A DNA stretch of 64,000 nt from Sphingomonas gellani (GTDB lineage: Bacteria > Pseudomonadota > Alphaproteobacteria > Sphingomonadales > Sphingomonadaceae). Below, in pieces: positions 27,307 through 38,099 of the stretch. Below the pieces are notes generated by a model that worked only from the letters and a program-made list of their open reading frames with translations, was not told where the DNA came from and did no database searches. Position 1 is the stretch's first letter; every line of letters begins with the position of its first letter. The stretch is taken from NCBI RefSeq assembly GCF_900110035.1, contig NZ_FOCF01000002.1:450210-514209 (forward strand). The letters are read 5' to 3'. Made by a program: the position numbers and the translations under genes.

Positions 27307-28398
27307 TCAGGCGGCCCGGATGAACTGTTCGACAGCCTCATGCGCCTGATCGTCCGTAACCTGATGACGCGGGTGCTTGCAGAAATAGGCACTGGCAGGA
27401 TCCACCACGCCCTTCAAACCGCGATCACTCGCGATCTTTGCGCAACGGATCATGTCGATCGCAACGCCTGCGGAGTTCGGGCTGTCCTCGACGGAAAGGC
27501 GCAGTTCCAGGTTCATCGGCACACCGCCGAACAACTGCCCCTCCATGCGCAGGAAGCAGACCTTGTTGTCGTTCTGCCACGGCACATAGTCGGACGGGCC
27601 GATATGCACATTCTCGTCGCTCAGCCGCTCAGCCGCGACCGACTGCACCGCCTCGGTCTTGCTGATCTTCTTCGAGGCCAGGCGGCGATGATTGTGCATG
27701 TTGAGGAAGTCGGTGTTGCCACCCGTGTTCAACTGGTAGGTGCGGTCCAGCTTGACGCCGCGCTTGGCGAACAGGTCGGTCAGCACGCGGTGCACGATCG
27801 TGGCGCCCAGCTGTGCCTTGATGTCATCGCCGATGATTGGCACGCCCGCTGCCTCGAACTTTGCTGCCCATTCCGGATTGGAGGCGATGAAGACCGGGAT
27901 GTTGTTGACGAATGCGACACCCGCCTCGATCGCGCACTGGGCGTAGAACTCGGTCGCTTCCTGGCTGCCCACCGGCAGGTAGTTCATCAGGACGTCGGCG
28001 CCGGAGCGCTTCAGTTCCGCGATCACGTCCTCCTTGGACGGCTGCGCGTCGTTCGCGACCAGGAACGTCCGCTCATCGGGATATTCGTCCATATGGTCCG
28101 CCACGCCGTCCAGCACCGCGCCCATACGCACGATGGTACCGGTCGGCTGTACGCCAGGTGCGAAAACGGCCGTGCAATTGGGCTTGGCGAAGATCGCCTC
28201 CGACACGTCCTTGCCCACCTTGCGGCTGTCCACGTCCCATGCGGCGACGACCTTGATGTCGCTGGGGCGATAGCCGCCCATCTCCAGGTGCATCAAGCCG
28301 ACGGTGTCGTTGGTGCCCTCGCGATAATATTCCAAACCCTGGACGAGCGAGCTCGCGCAGTTGCCGATGCCGACAACGGCGATCCTGATGCTGGTCAT
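27307..28398 (-). CDS. myo-Inositol-1-phosphate synthase
   Basis: The 363-residue protein is of the short archaeal/actinobacterial type. It has an NAD-binding loop VVGIGNCASSLVQGLEYY, the central LMNYLPVGSQEATEFYAQ and IIGDDIKAQLGATIVHR segments and the catalytic block NTGGNTDFLNM. It converts glucose 6-phosphate to inositol 1-phosphate with NAD+. Its ATG overlaps the stop of the CDP-alcohol phosphotransferase (ATGA), and the nucleotidyltransferase follows 19 bp downstream. Together these give a route glucose 6-phosphate to inositol 1-phosphate to CDP-inositol to an inositol phosphodiester. Confidence 0.92.
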   Translation of the reverse strand: MTSIRIAVVGIGNCASSLVQGLEYYREGTNDTVGLMHLEMGGYRPSDIKVVAAWDVDSRKVGKDVSEAIFAKPNCTAVFAPGVQPTGTIVRMGAVLDGVADHMDEYPDERTFLVANDAQPSKEDVIAELKRSGADVLMNYLPVGSQEATEFYAQCAIEAGVAFVNNIPVFIASNPEWAAKFEAAGVPIIGDDIKAQLGATIVHRVLTDLFAKRGVKLDRTYQLNTGGNTDFLNMHNHRRLASKKISKTEAVQSVAAERLSDENVHIGPSDYVPWQNDNKVCFLRMEGQLFGGVPMNLELRLSVEDSPNSAGVAIDMIRCAKIASDRGLKGVVDPASAYFCKHPRHQVTDDQAHEAVEQFIRAA

Positions 28399-29276
28399 GA
28401 GTGACGATGTTCCCTTGTTGAAAGCGCGGTCGCGAGAGGGTCGCGATCCGGAAAGCGTGATGGTCGAACGAAGCTCAACTCGACCCGGCGATGGCGCGCG
28501 ATGCAGATAGCGGTGATGATCGTCAACGGCACAATCTCGAACCACCAGAACAGCTTGGGCATCCCCAGCAGACATGCGACCGTAATCGCCTGGACGCGGA
28601 CATTCGCCGTGAGGAGCGCCATGACCTTCATCACCGGCGCGGCCCTTCGCCCATAGTCCTGACCCAGCCCGATCGGATCGGATGCATTGGACAGCAACCG
28701 CTCGAACTGGCCGGCCCCCCGTTCGGGAAGGCTGGCCAGACGGTCATAACCTCTCAGGAGCGGATTGCGGGTGAGGACCGGCGGGACGGCACCGGTGGCG
28801 ACGCCCTTCAACCGGCGATGAAACCGGGCCCGTTCGCCCTCATACAGCATCGACTGCACCGCGTGCGCCGCACCCGCGATAATCGCCAGCGCCCATGCCC
28901 CCGCCGTGCCGATCGAGGCCGCGAGCATGACGTAGATGAGGATGAAAACGCCGTGATCGCACAGCCCGTCCAGGAAGCGGCCCAGTGGACTCGCCGTTCC
29001 GGTGGCGCGTGCGATCATGCCGTCCAGTCCATCGGCGATCAGCCAGGCGGTGCAGAGCAACAGGCCCAGCAGGACGCTCGGAACGCTGCGCCAGTCGCTG
29101 TAGCAGAATGCAGCGGCAGTCCCGAGCGCCAGCCCAATGACGGACACAGCATTGGCGGACACGCGCGCGGATAGCGCACGCGGCAGCAGCGCCCTAGCCG
29201 TCGGATGGATAACCCACAGGTTTGTCGGGTCCTCGATCCGGCGGTCGCGCGATCCATCCGGGGGAGGGACTGTCAT
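28395..29276 (-). CDS. CDP-alcohol phosphotransferase (CDP-inositol user?)
   Basis: The 293-residue membrane protein carries the complete CDP-alcohol phosphotransferase motif DG..AR(8 residues)G...D...D, read in ADGLDGMIARATGTASPLGR followed by FLDGLCDHG. There are about six hydrophobic segments. Such enzymes move a phospho-alcohol from a CDP carrier to an acceptor hydroxyl. In the operon context the donor is probably CDP-inositol. The acceptor could be inositol phosphate, as in DIPP synthesis, or a lipid; the sequence does not decide. The ATG at 29276 is the first gene of the three-gene overlap. Confidence 0.82.
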   Translation of the reverse strand: MTVPPPDGSRDRRIEDPTNLWVIHPTARALLPRALSARVSANAVSVIGLALGTAAAFCYSDWRSVPSVLLGLLLCTAWLIADGLDGMIARATGTASPLGRFLDGLCDHGVFILIYVMLAASIGTAGAWALAIIAGAAHAVQSMLYEGERARFHRRLKGVATGAVPPVLTRNPLLRGYDRLASLPERGAGQFERLLSNASDPIGLGQDYGRRAAPVMKVMALLTANVRVQAITVACLLGMPKLFWWFEIVPLTIITAICIARHRRVELSFVRPSRFPDRDPLATALSTREHRHS

Positions 29277-29373
29277 GACCTTGTCATGATGCGCGCCCAG
29301 ACGCGCATTTGCAAGAAGCCGCATCGCCGTTCGTCGCGTTTGGGCTGGCGTTCAGCGGTAGCCGCGATCCGGT

Positions 29374-29970
29374 CTAAGCCGCTCGCTCTCGGCCTCGGTA
29401 TAAAGCCTTTTCCACATGCGGCACGACACGCTCCGCCACAATCTCGATCGCGCGTGCATTGGGATGCAACCCGTCCGGCAGTGTCAGGGTCGGATCGCCC
29501 ACCACGCCATCCAGAAAGAACGGGTAAAAGGATGCCTGGTGGCGCTCGGCCACGGCCGGAAAAATTGCGTTGAAGCGCGTGGCGTAGATGCCAAGGAACG
29601 GCGGAGCGATCATCCCGCACAGCAGGGCCGGTATGCGCTGCTGTTCAAGCATGGACAGGACCGCGTCCAGATTGTCGCTGGTTCGCGCCGGATCGATCGC
29701 CCGGATTGCATCGTTCGCCCCAAGTTCCACCAGGCACAGGTCGGGAGAGCGTGCACATCGCGCCAGCACGCCGGGCAGACGTGCTAACCCTCCAGCAGTC
29801 GTGTCACCCGATCGGCCCGCATCGATCACTGCAGCGCCAGGCATTCGCGTCTGCAGAGCCCGCTGCAACTGCCGGGCAAAACCGCGATCCGGCGGCAACC
29901 CATATCCGGCCGTCAGACTGTCACCTAAGGCGAGGATCAAAGGAGATGACGAGGGGGCGGCTTCGTGCAT
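29374..29970 (-). CDS. GDSL/SGNH esterase (TesA/arylesterase-like)
   Basis: The 198-residue protein has all four SGNH blocks: GDSLTAGYG (nucleophile Ser), the Gly of DAGRSGDTTAG, GANDA, and the catalytic Asp-His in LPDGLHPN. This matches arylesterase/TesA-like acyl hydrolases. Unlike most TesA proteins there is no signal peptide after the ATG at 29970, so it is probably cytoplasmic. It lies 97 bp upstream of the inositol operon on the same strand, so it may be co-expressed with it, for example to deacylate a lipid intermediate; that link is an inference. Confidence 0.82.
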   Translation of the reverse strand: MHEAAPSSSPLILALGDSLTAGYGLPPDRGFARQLQRALQTRMPGAAVIDAGRSGDTTAGGLARLPGVLARCARSPDLCLVELGANDAIRAIDPARTSDNLDAVLSMLEQQRIPALLCGMIAPPFLGIYATRFNAIFPAVAERHQASFYPFFLDGVVGDPTLTLPDGLHPNARAIEIVAERVVPHVEKALYRGRERAA

Positions 29971-30044
29971 GCCAACAACATGGGTGATCGTTCAGTCACT
30001 TACGACCTGCCAGCCGCAGGAATCCGGATCCATGTCGGGCAACC

Positions 30045-31142
30045 ATGACGGACAGGGATCGTTCGGCAGACATGGACCACCCGCTCCTCCACGCCCAAGA
30101 TTGGCGCAGCCTGGCGAGAGCCATGTTCCTGTCCGCGATTGCGCGATTCGATCGCGGGCGTCCGGTGCTGGTCTTGGGTCACTTCGACGCAGATGGGCTG
30201 AGCGCGCTCGCGATCATCGTCCGAGCACTGCGGGCATCAGGCCTCCAGGTGCAGGCCCGGCCCGTCGGCAAGGGCGAGAACCCGTGGGATCCCCGCTTTC
30301 GGCTAGAGCTTGAGGAACGCAGGCCGGGTGGCTTGATCGCGACTGACTTGGGGGTCAGGGGCGGCGACCTGCTACACGGAACGCCGACGATTATCGTCGA
30401 CCACCATCGGCCAACCGGAACGCCAGGCGATGCTGTCGTCATCAGCGGACATGGATTGCAGCCGGAACCCACATCATCCCTGCTGGCATGGCACTGCGTC
30501 GGTGGCACAGCGGAGGCGGAGCCGCTGCTCTGGCTGGCTGCCATGGGCCTGATCGGCGACATGGCGCGCGACGAGGACTTCCCCGAAATCGCCGCGGCGC
30601 AGGCGGTGTACGGCAAGACGGCGTTGCGCGACGCCGTATCCCTGGTCAACGCGCCACGACGCACCGCCAGCGCCGACCCGTCACCCGCGCTCCGGCTGTT
30701 GATGGATAAGGATGGCCCGAAAGCGCTTACGAAGGGTGACGGCGAGGATGCCCAGGCCCTGCGTGTCGCCAAGGCCGAGGTCCGCGCTGAAGTGGAAATC
30801 GCGCGTCGTATCGCGCCCAAGGTTCGGGGCGACGTTGCGTTGATCCGCTTTCATTCTCCCTGCCAGATCCACCCGCTGATCGCCCAGCAATGGCGCGGCC
30901 GGCTAAAGGACAAGATCGTTCTCGCCGCCAACGACGGCTATCGCGACGGCTGGGTTCATTTCGCCGCCCGCAGCGCCACGGGCACGGACCTGATCCGGTT
31001 CCTGGCCGATCACCGCCTGGCCGGCGCCGACGCGCACTACGGCTCCGGCCATGCTCAGGCGACGGGCGGTGCGTTGCGCCAGGCCGACTGGAACGCGTTC
31101 GTCGAGGGGCTGGGCTTTCCCGAGGAGACATTTGCCGCATGA
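30045..31142 (+). CDS. DHH-family phosphoesterase, RecJ-like
   Basis: The 365-residue protein has the DHH-family motifs: LVLGHFDADGLSALAI (motif I), LIATDLGV, the name-giving IIVDHHRP near residue 125 and MGLIGDMARDEDF. A C-terminal DHHA1-like part (VHFAARSATGTDLIRFL, GSGHAQATGG) is also present. It is shorter than RecJ and lacks its OB region. A single-strand DNA exonuclease or nano-RNase role is possible. Its stop overlaps the start of a UV-damage endonuclease (ATGA), which points to DNA repair. It is divergent from the GDSL esterase. Confidence 0.85.
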   Translation: MTDRDRSADMDHPLLHAQDWRSLARAMFLSAIARFDRGRPVLVLGHFDADGLSALAIIVRALRASGLQVQARPVGKGENPWDPRFRLELEERRPGGLIATDLGVRGGDLLHGTPTIIVDHHRPTGTPGDAVVISGHGLQPEPTSSLLAWHCVGGTAEAEPLLWLAAMGLIGDMARDEDFPEIAAAQAVYGKTALRDAVSLVNAPRRTASADPSPALRLLMDKDGPKALTKGDGEDAQALRVAKAEVRAEVEIARRIAPKVRGDVALIRFHSPCQIHPLIAQQWRGRLKDKIVLAANDGYRDGWVHFAARSATGTDLIRFLADHRLAGADAHYGSGHAQATGGALRQADWNAFVEGLGFPEETFAA

Positions 31143-32305
31143 CCGATCCCGCACGCCCGCTTCGGCTCGGCTTTCCCGTCAAGGTGATGGGCAAGCCCGA
31201 CATGAAGTCGAACGACACGCGCAGGTGGCAGAAGAACCCTCACCTGAAATGCTCGCTGGAGGAAGTGAGCCGGGTGCTGGATTATCTCGCGTCCGAACGG
31301 CTAGACATGTATCGCATGTCGTCCGACCTGGCGCCGTACGCGACCCATCCGGACATGCCGCAATTCCACGACATGGTGAGGGAGAGCGATGCCGAACTGC
31401 GTGCGTTCGGTCAGAAGGCGCGCGCGCTGGATATTCGCCTGTCGTTCCACCCGTCGCAATATGTGCTGCTGAACAGCCCGAACGACGACCTGACCGCCAA
31501 GAGCATCTGGGACCTGTCCAGCCAGGCGGAGATGCTCGACCGCATGGAGTTGAACGACGAGGCTGTCATGGTGACCCATGTCGGCGGCGTGTATGACGAC
31601 CACGAGGCCAGCCGTGCGCGCTGGATCGAGGGATATGAGAAATGTCCCGACCATGTGAAGCGCCGCCTGGTACTGGAGAATGACGACATCCGCTTCTCTG
31701 CTGCCGACGCCTTGTGGATCCATGAGCGGACAGGCGTGCGGCTGATCTTCGATTACCAGCATTTCTGGTGCCTGAATCCGGAGCGGCTCGACATGCGGCA
31801 GACGCTCGAGAAGTTCTTGGCAAGCTGGCCGGCAGGCGTGCGGCCGAAGATCCACTTCTCCTCACCCCGCACCGAAATGCGCGAGGTGAAGCAGAAGATC
31901 ACCGCCAGGCAGCGCGAGAATGCCAAGGCCGGCAAGGGCAAGACTGCAAAGGGAGAGATCCTCAAGGCACCCGTAACGCCGACGGCCCGGATAAAGACCG
32001 TCCTGCGGCCACCGATCTGGACCGGCCATGCGGACTTCACCAATCCGTTCGAGTTCGCGACCTTCATGCGGATGGCCGAGGGTCTGGTCTTCGACGTGAT
32101 GATGGAAGGCAAATCGAAGGACGTGAGTCTGTTGAAGCTGCGTCCCGACCTTTTGCGCTTCGCCCCCGACGTCGCGGCGCGCTTCGGCATCCACCCCGAG
32201 GACGCGGACACCCTGGCCCGCGACGAGGCTGCGTTGAACCAGGGCGTCGACACCGACGAAGAACCCGATGTTGACGAGGGGAGGAAGCTGGAAGCGGCCG
32301 AGTAG
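31139..32305 (+). CDS. uvsE: UV damage endonuclease UvdE/UvsE
   Basis: The 388-residue protein is a UvsE-type TIM-barrel endonuclease. It starts LRLGFPVKVMG and has RLSFHPSQYVLLNSPND, VTHVGGVYDD, VLENDD and IFDYQHFWCLNP, which together supply the His/Glu/Asp metal site. It nicks DNA 5' of UV photoproducts and some abasic sites, starting an alternative excision pathway independent of UvrABC. The C-terminal region after about residue 275 has a Lys-rich insert (NAKAGKGKTAKGE) and an acidic tail. It overlaps the RecJ-like gene by 4 bp, so the nick maker and a possible end resector are produced together. Confidence 0.92.
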   Translation: MTDPARPLRLGFPVKVMGKPDMKSNDTRRWQKNPHLKCSLEEVSRVLDYLASERLDMYRMSSDLAPYATHPDMPQFHDMVRESDAELRAFGQKARALDIRLSFHPSQYVLLNSPNDDLTAKSIWDLSSQAEMLDRMELNDEAVMVTHVGGVYDDHEASRARWIEGYEKCPDHVKRRLVLENDDIRFSAADALWIHERTGVRLIFDYQHFWCLNPERLDMRQTLEKFLASWPAGVRPKIHFSSPRTEMREVKQKITARQRENAKAGKGKTAKGEILKAPVTPTARIKTVLRPPIWTGHADFTNPFEFATFMRMAEGLVFDVMMEGKSKDVSLLKLRPDLLRFAPDVAARFGIHPEDADTLARDEAALNQGVDTDEEPDVDEGRKLEAAE

Positions 32306-32321
32306 TCGTATCGCTGAAAGT

Positions 32322-32352
32322 GGGGGCGTCCCGGTTTCTGGCCGCCGCCCCC
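32322..32352. terminator. Bidirectional hairpin after uvsE
   Basis: GGGGGCG (32322-32328) and CGCCCCC (32346-32352) form a 7-bp stem between the convergent uvsE and the 53-residue gene. The loop is 17 bases and there is no T-run. Confidence 0.4.
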
Positions 32353-32514
32353 TCAATCGTCGCCGAGAAGCGACGACTTGCGCGGGATCGCCTCGCTGCT
32401 CTCCCGATCCTTGTCGAGACGCTCGTTTGGCCGGCGGGCATCGCCCTTGCCCTGATGCTCGGTGGACAGATTGGGATTGTCGGTTTTCGTGGTCGGTTTG
32501 ATGGAATCGTCCAT
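32353..32514 (-). CDS. Small hydrophilic protein (53 residues)
   Basis: The frame starts MDDSIKPTTKTDNPNLSTEH and ends in AIPRKSSLLGDD. It is polar, Lys/Asp-rich and probably disordered. A strong AAGGAG ribosome-binding site stands before the ATG at 32514, which makes it a convincing small gene. Similar short proteins occur in sphingomonads without a known role. It follows the SleB-like gene on the same strand with a 71-bp gap. Confidence 0.65.
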   Translation of the reverse strand: MDDSIKPTTKTDNPNLSTEHQGKGDARRPNERLDKDRESSEAIPRKSSLLGDD

Positions 32515-32585
32515 GGCTCACTCTCCTTGCTGCCGAAGAACCGGTGAAGGAGGGCGGCTGTTCCCCGCCATTGCCGATCGCAAGG

Positions 32586-33656
32586 TCAGCGCAGCGTTCC
32601 CACATCCTTCCACTTGTCGAGTATGGTAGAGGCGGCGGGCAGGCGATCCGGTTGTGGTGTCCCGCTGCCGTCAATCTCCGAACCGTGCGCCTGGCCGAGC
32701 GGCGCGGGGGCATTGGCCGCCACTACGGGAGACGTCGCCGCACCATTCGCGGCCAGGATGGGGAGCAAGAGCGGGGCCATGTCCGGCGCACCCAAATTGG
32801 GTCCGGGTACAGGTTCGCCACCGCGATACACCTGCGTGAACGCAGCCGACGTGCCCCAATACCCCTTCCACCGGTGGAACAGGTGTGCGCCTACCATGTC
32901 GGTGAATACCAGCGTGCGGTTCCAGGCCGGGGTCACGGCATAGGTATGATAATGGGTCGCCAGCCCCACCGGCGCATAGACGAAGCCGGCCAGCGCCGCC
33001 GCTGCGACGCGCGCGGCTCGGGTCAACGCCGTCGGCTCCGGCACCCGCCGCATCGCCCCGTCACAGGCAAAGCTGAACTGACAATGCGCGCGTTCCGAAC
33101 CCTGATACACCACGCCGCACACCGTGGCGGGAAAGGCCGGATGGCGGACGCGGTTCAGCACGACCTGAGCCACCGCCTCCTGTCCGGCGAGAGGCTCCGA
33201 CGCGGCTTCGTAATAGATCGCCTGTGTCAGGCACTGCAGCGCCCGTCCGCGATCCACCGCCGCCACATGCAGCAACGAAAAGGGTCTGGCCGGTAACACG
33301 CCAGCTTCCGCACGAATGATCGCGTCAGCCGCGGAGACGGGCACGGGCAGGGAGGGCAGGGCGATCGTGCCCGTCACCCCCGTCGCCGGGGCGGCACTCG
33401 CGGTCGAACCCGGCTCTGCCTGAGCCGCCGCGTAAAGCAGCGCGGCGCCCGGGAAATGGTCATCCGCCTCATAGCCGGCGGCGCTGGTCACCGTCGGGCT
33501 GGACACGTGATGAGCGGCCATCGCGCGGATGGCGGCACCCGCCGCCAGCAGGACACAGGCGGACAGGCCGATGACCACGGCGACCAGCCATGACCATGTC
33601 GCCACCCGCACTGCCTGCCACCCGATCCGCAACGGCGTCACGCCTCCATCCGTCAT
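32586..33656 (-). CDS. Cell wall hydrolase, SleB/Hydrolase_2 family
   Basis: The 356-residue protein has one N-terminal transmembrane helix (about residues 20-42), a low-complexity linker and the SleB-type domain: CLTQAIYYEAASEPLAGQEA with catalytic Glu, VAQVVLNRVRHPAFPATVCG and QFSFACDG. These enzymes cleave peptidoglycan glycan strands; in Gram-negatives they act in wall remodelling rather than spore germination. The last 70 residues are Pro/Ala-rich. The ATG at 33656 gives the complete membrane anchor. Confidence 0.88.
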   Translation of the reverse strand: MTDGGVTPLRIGWQAVRVATWSWLVAVVIGLSACVLLAAGAAIRAMAAHHVSSPTVTSAAGYEADDHFPGAALLYAAAQAEPGSTASAAPATGVTGTIALPSLPVPVSAADAIIRAEAGVLPARPFSLLHVAAVDRGRALQCLTQAIYYEAASEPLAGQEAVAQVVLNRVRHPAFPATVCGVVYQGSERAHCQFSFACDGAMRRVPEPTALTRAARVAAAALAGFVYAPVGLATHYHTYAVTPAWNRTLVFTDMVGAHLFHRWKGYWGTSAAFTQVYRGGEPVPGPNLGAPDMAPLLLPILAANGAATSPVVAANAPAPLGQAHGSEIDGSGTPQPDRLPAASTILDKWKDVGTLR

Positions 33657-33706
33657 GAGGCGCTATAGCGGCACAGATCCTGCCAATCTCCTGCGCTTTC
33701 GGCGCC

Positions 33707-33721
33707 GTCCCGCGCCGGGAC
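33707..33721 (-). terminator. Short hairpin downstream of the tgt operon
   Basis: GTCCCG/CGGGAC with a 3-base loop lies between the 70-residue gene's stop and the SleB gene. It is a plausible end for the minus-strand operon, without a T-run. Confidence 0.35.
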
Positions 33722-33760
33722 AGTCATGCGCGGCGGTAACGTGTATCCGCCCCGCGCTCG

Positions 33761-35699
<1,939 letters not shown>

Positions 35700-35792
35700 G
35701 AGATCGGAATAGGACAATTTGGCGGCGAATAAACGTCCGGATACCAACGCGTACGCCAGATGCCGGCCGGCACCCCATCCAGGCGCACCCGG

Positions 35793-36818
35793 TCAGGGGA
35801 GCAGCAACGACGCGTCTCCGTAGGAATAGAACCTGTAATCCGCCGCAACCGCGTGAGCGTAAGCCGCTTTCATCCGCTCCAGCCCCATCAGGGCCGAGAC
35901 CAGCATGAACAGGGTCGATCGCGGCAGGTGGAAGTTCGTCAACAGGCCATCGATTCCGCGAAAGCGATAGCCGGGGGTTATGAAGATCGCCGTGTCACCA
36001 TCGAACGGGCCGATTACGCCATCCTCTCCCGTGGCGCTTTCTATCACGCGCAGGGACGTGGTGCCGACGGCGATCACGCGTCCGCCAGCGGATCGTACCG
36101 CGTTGAGCCGGTCGGCGGTTGCCTGGCTAATCCGACCCCATTCGGCGTGCATGCGATGGTGGCTGGTGTCATCGGCTTTTACCGGCAGAAACGTGCCTGC
36201 GCCGACGTGCAGGGTGAGGGTGGTATGGCCGATGCCTGCGGCATCCAGCGTTTCCATCAACCCGGGCGTGAAATGCAGGGCGGCCGTGGGAGCGGCGACC
36301 GCGCCGGGATCGCTCGCGAACATGGTCTGGTAATCGTCCGCGTCCTGCGCGTCCGGCGTGCGCCGCGCGGCGATGTACGGGGGCAGGGGCATGCGTCCCG
36401 CACGGTTCAGCAACAGCTCCACGGGATCGACGCCGCCGAACTCCAGAGCCCAGCTGCCATCATCCTCACGGTCCAGCGCTGTCGCGAAGACACCGTCGGC
36501 AAAGTCGATCCGGTCGCCATGCGAAAGGCGCCGTCCGTTGCGGATGAACGCCCGCCAGCGCCGCGGTCCTTCCCGCTTGTGCAGGGTCGCGCCGATCCGC
36601 GCTTCGCCTCGCGTGCCGTCCAGTTGGGCGGGGATGACCCGGGTGTCGTTGAACACCAGCATGTCACCGGCTCGCAGGCAGGCGGGCAGATCGCTCACCT
36701 GCCGATCCTTGGTCCGGCCGTCAGCCAGCACCAGCATACGGGCAGAATCGCGCGGAACCGCCGGGCGAAGCGCGATCCGCTCCGCCGGCAGTTCGAAATC
36801 GAACAGGTCGACCTTCAC
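35793..36818 (-). CDS. queA: S-adenosylmethionine:tRNA ribosyltransferase-isomerase
   Basis: The 341-residue protein has the QueA landmarks: [34 protein letters not shown], the PTAALHFTP block, [32 protein letters not shown] and [12 protein letters not shown]. It transfers the ribosyl part of S-adenosylmethionine to preQ1-tRNA, giving epoxyqueuosine. The start is GTG at 36818, overlapping the stop of the peptidyl-prolyl isomerase gene. With tgt in the same run this gives coupled expression of two consecutive queuosine steps. Confidence 0.95.
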   Translation of the reverse strand: MKVDLFDFELPAERIALRPAVPRDSARMLVLADGRTKDRQVSDLPACLRAGDMLVFNDTRVIPAQLDGTRGEARIGATLHKREGPRRWRAFIRNGRRLSHGDRIDFADGVFATALDREDDGSWALEFGGVDPVELLLNRAGRMPLPPYIAARRTPDAQDADDYQTMFASDPGAVAAPTAALHFTPGLMETLDAAGIGHTTLTLHVGAGTFLPVKADDTSHHRMHAEWGRISQATADRLNAVRSAGGRVIAVGTTSLRVIESATGEDGVIGPFDGDTAIFITPGYRFRGIDGLLTNFHLPRSTLFMLVSALMGLERMKAAYAHAVAADYRFYSYGDASLLLP

Positions 36819-37531
36819 CGGCGCTTGGGAGCCGCCTTGGACGCCGTCGGCGCGGCAAGTTTCGGAGCGGCGACGTTCGCCCCCGCCTTTGCAGGCGGCG
36901 TCGGCGTCAGCTGCGGCACGGGCGGTGCCGGCTGGTACGGCGGCGGCGTGTCGGCGGCAATATAGGCGTGCAGGATGCGCGACGGGCTGACCGGCGGCTC
37001 GCCACGCTGGATCGCGTCGACATACTGCATGCCGTCGATGACACGGCCGAAGACCGTGTACTTCTTGTCGAGCGTCAGCTTGGGCTGAAACACGATAAAG
37101 AACTGGCTGTTGGCCGTGTTCGGCGCATCGGTGCGGGCCGCCGACACGGCGCCACGGACGTGGGGCAGCGCGTTGAACTCCGCCTCCAGATCGGGCAGCT
37201 GCGATCCGCCGGTGCCGTCGCCCTTCGGATCGCCACCCTGCGCCATGAAGCCGTCGATCACTCGGTGAAACACCAGCCCGTCGTAGAAATGCTGGCGGGT
37301 CAGGGTCTTGATCCGCTCCACGGTCTTCGGCGCCATGTCCGGGCGCAACATGATGGTCACGCGCCCGCCGGTCGACAGGTCGAGCATCCAGATGTTCTGC
37401 AGGTCGCCCGGCTTCGGTGCAGTCACCGGGGCGGGGGCGGCGGGTGCGGGCGCGGTCGCTCCGGTCTGCGCGGCGGCGGGGCCGGCCATGACGAAAGCGG
37501 TCAACGCGAAAAGACTGGCAAGGCGGCGCAT
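36815..37531 (-). CDS. Periplasmic cyclophilin-type peptidyl-prolyl isomerase
   Basis: The 238-residue protein has a signal peptide ([18 protein letters not shown]), an Ala/Pro linker and a cyclophilin domain. The domain contains [20 protein letters not shown] with catalytic Arg/Phe, [31 protein letters not shown] and the [15 protein letters not shown] strand. A Pro/Ala-rich basic tail of about 40 residues follows. It should speed proline isomerisation during folding of exported proteins. It overlaps queA by 4 bp. The ATG at 37531 starts the signal peptide; the longer frame upstream has none. Confidence 0.9.
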   Translation of the reverse strand: MRRLASLFALTAFVMAGPAAAQTGATAPAPAAPAPVTAPKPGDLQNIWMLDLSTGGRVTIMLRPDMAPKTVERIKTLTRQHFYDGLVFHRVIDGFMAQGGDPKGDGTGGSQLPDLEAEFNALPHVRGAVSAARTDAPNTANSQFFIVFQPKLTLDKKYTVFGRVIDGMQYVDAIQRGEPPVSPSRILHAYIAADTPPPYQPAPPVPQLTPTPPAKAGANVAAPKLAAPTASKAAPKRR

Positions 37532-37595
37532 CGGGTCCCCAACGATCTGGAAGGCGCGGCTGTAGAGCAAATCCGCCATTGCGCCAATCTGAACG

Positions 37596-38099
37596 TCAGC
37601 GTGGATCGCCGGTCCGTTCCGCGACCCGCGCCACCATCTGGTCGCGCACGGTCGGGGTGACGAACTTCCCGATCTCACCCCCGAACAGGGCGATTTCCTT
37701 CACCAGCCGCGACGCGATCGGTTGCAGCGCGACGTCCGCCATCAGGAACACCGTCTCGACGCGGTTATTCAGCTGCTGGTTCATGCCGGCCATCTGATAT
37801 TCGTATTCGAAGTCGGCGACCGCCCTCAGCCCGCGAATGATGACCGACGCGTTCTGGGCAGTGGCGAAGTGCATCAGCAACGAATCGAATGGCACCACGC
37901 GAATGTCGCCGCCGATGCCGGCCACCTCCCGCTCCACCGTGGCGACCCGCTCATCCAGCGTGAACATCGGGCTCTTGGACGGGTTGGTCGCCACGCCGAT
38001 GACGAGGCGGTCGACCAGCTTGGCGCCGCGACGGATGATGTCCATGTGACCCAGCGTGATCGGGTCGAACGTTCCGGGATAGACGCCGATCCGCGTCAC
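37596..38099 (-). CDS. coaD: Pantetheine-phosphate adenylyltransferase
   Basis: The 167-residue protein shows the CoaD signature: TRIGVYPGTFDPITLGHMDI with the nucleotidyltransferase HxGH, DRLVIGVATNPSKSPMF, IRGLRAVADFEYEYQMAGMN and the FLMADVALQPIASRLVKEIA block. It transfers AMP to 4'-phosphopantetheine in coenzyme A synthesis. The start is GTG at 38099, overlapping the ispA stop (GTGA). The cyclophilin gene follows 64 bp downstream on the same strand. Confidence 0.96.
   Translation of the reverse strand: MTRIGVYPGTFDPITLGHMDIIRRGAKLVDRLVIGVATNPSKSPMFTLDERVATVEREVAGIGGDIRVVPFDSLLMHFATAQNASVIIRGLRAVADFEYEYQMAGMNQQLNNRVETVFLMADVALQPIASRLVKEIALFGGEIGKFVTPTVRDQMVARVAERTGDPR

Noticed and set aside
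32571..33296. Plus-strand open frames opposite the SleB-like gene
   Set aside because: They are antisense to a clear hydrolase domain and show no domain of their own.
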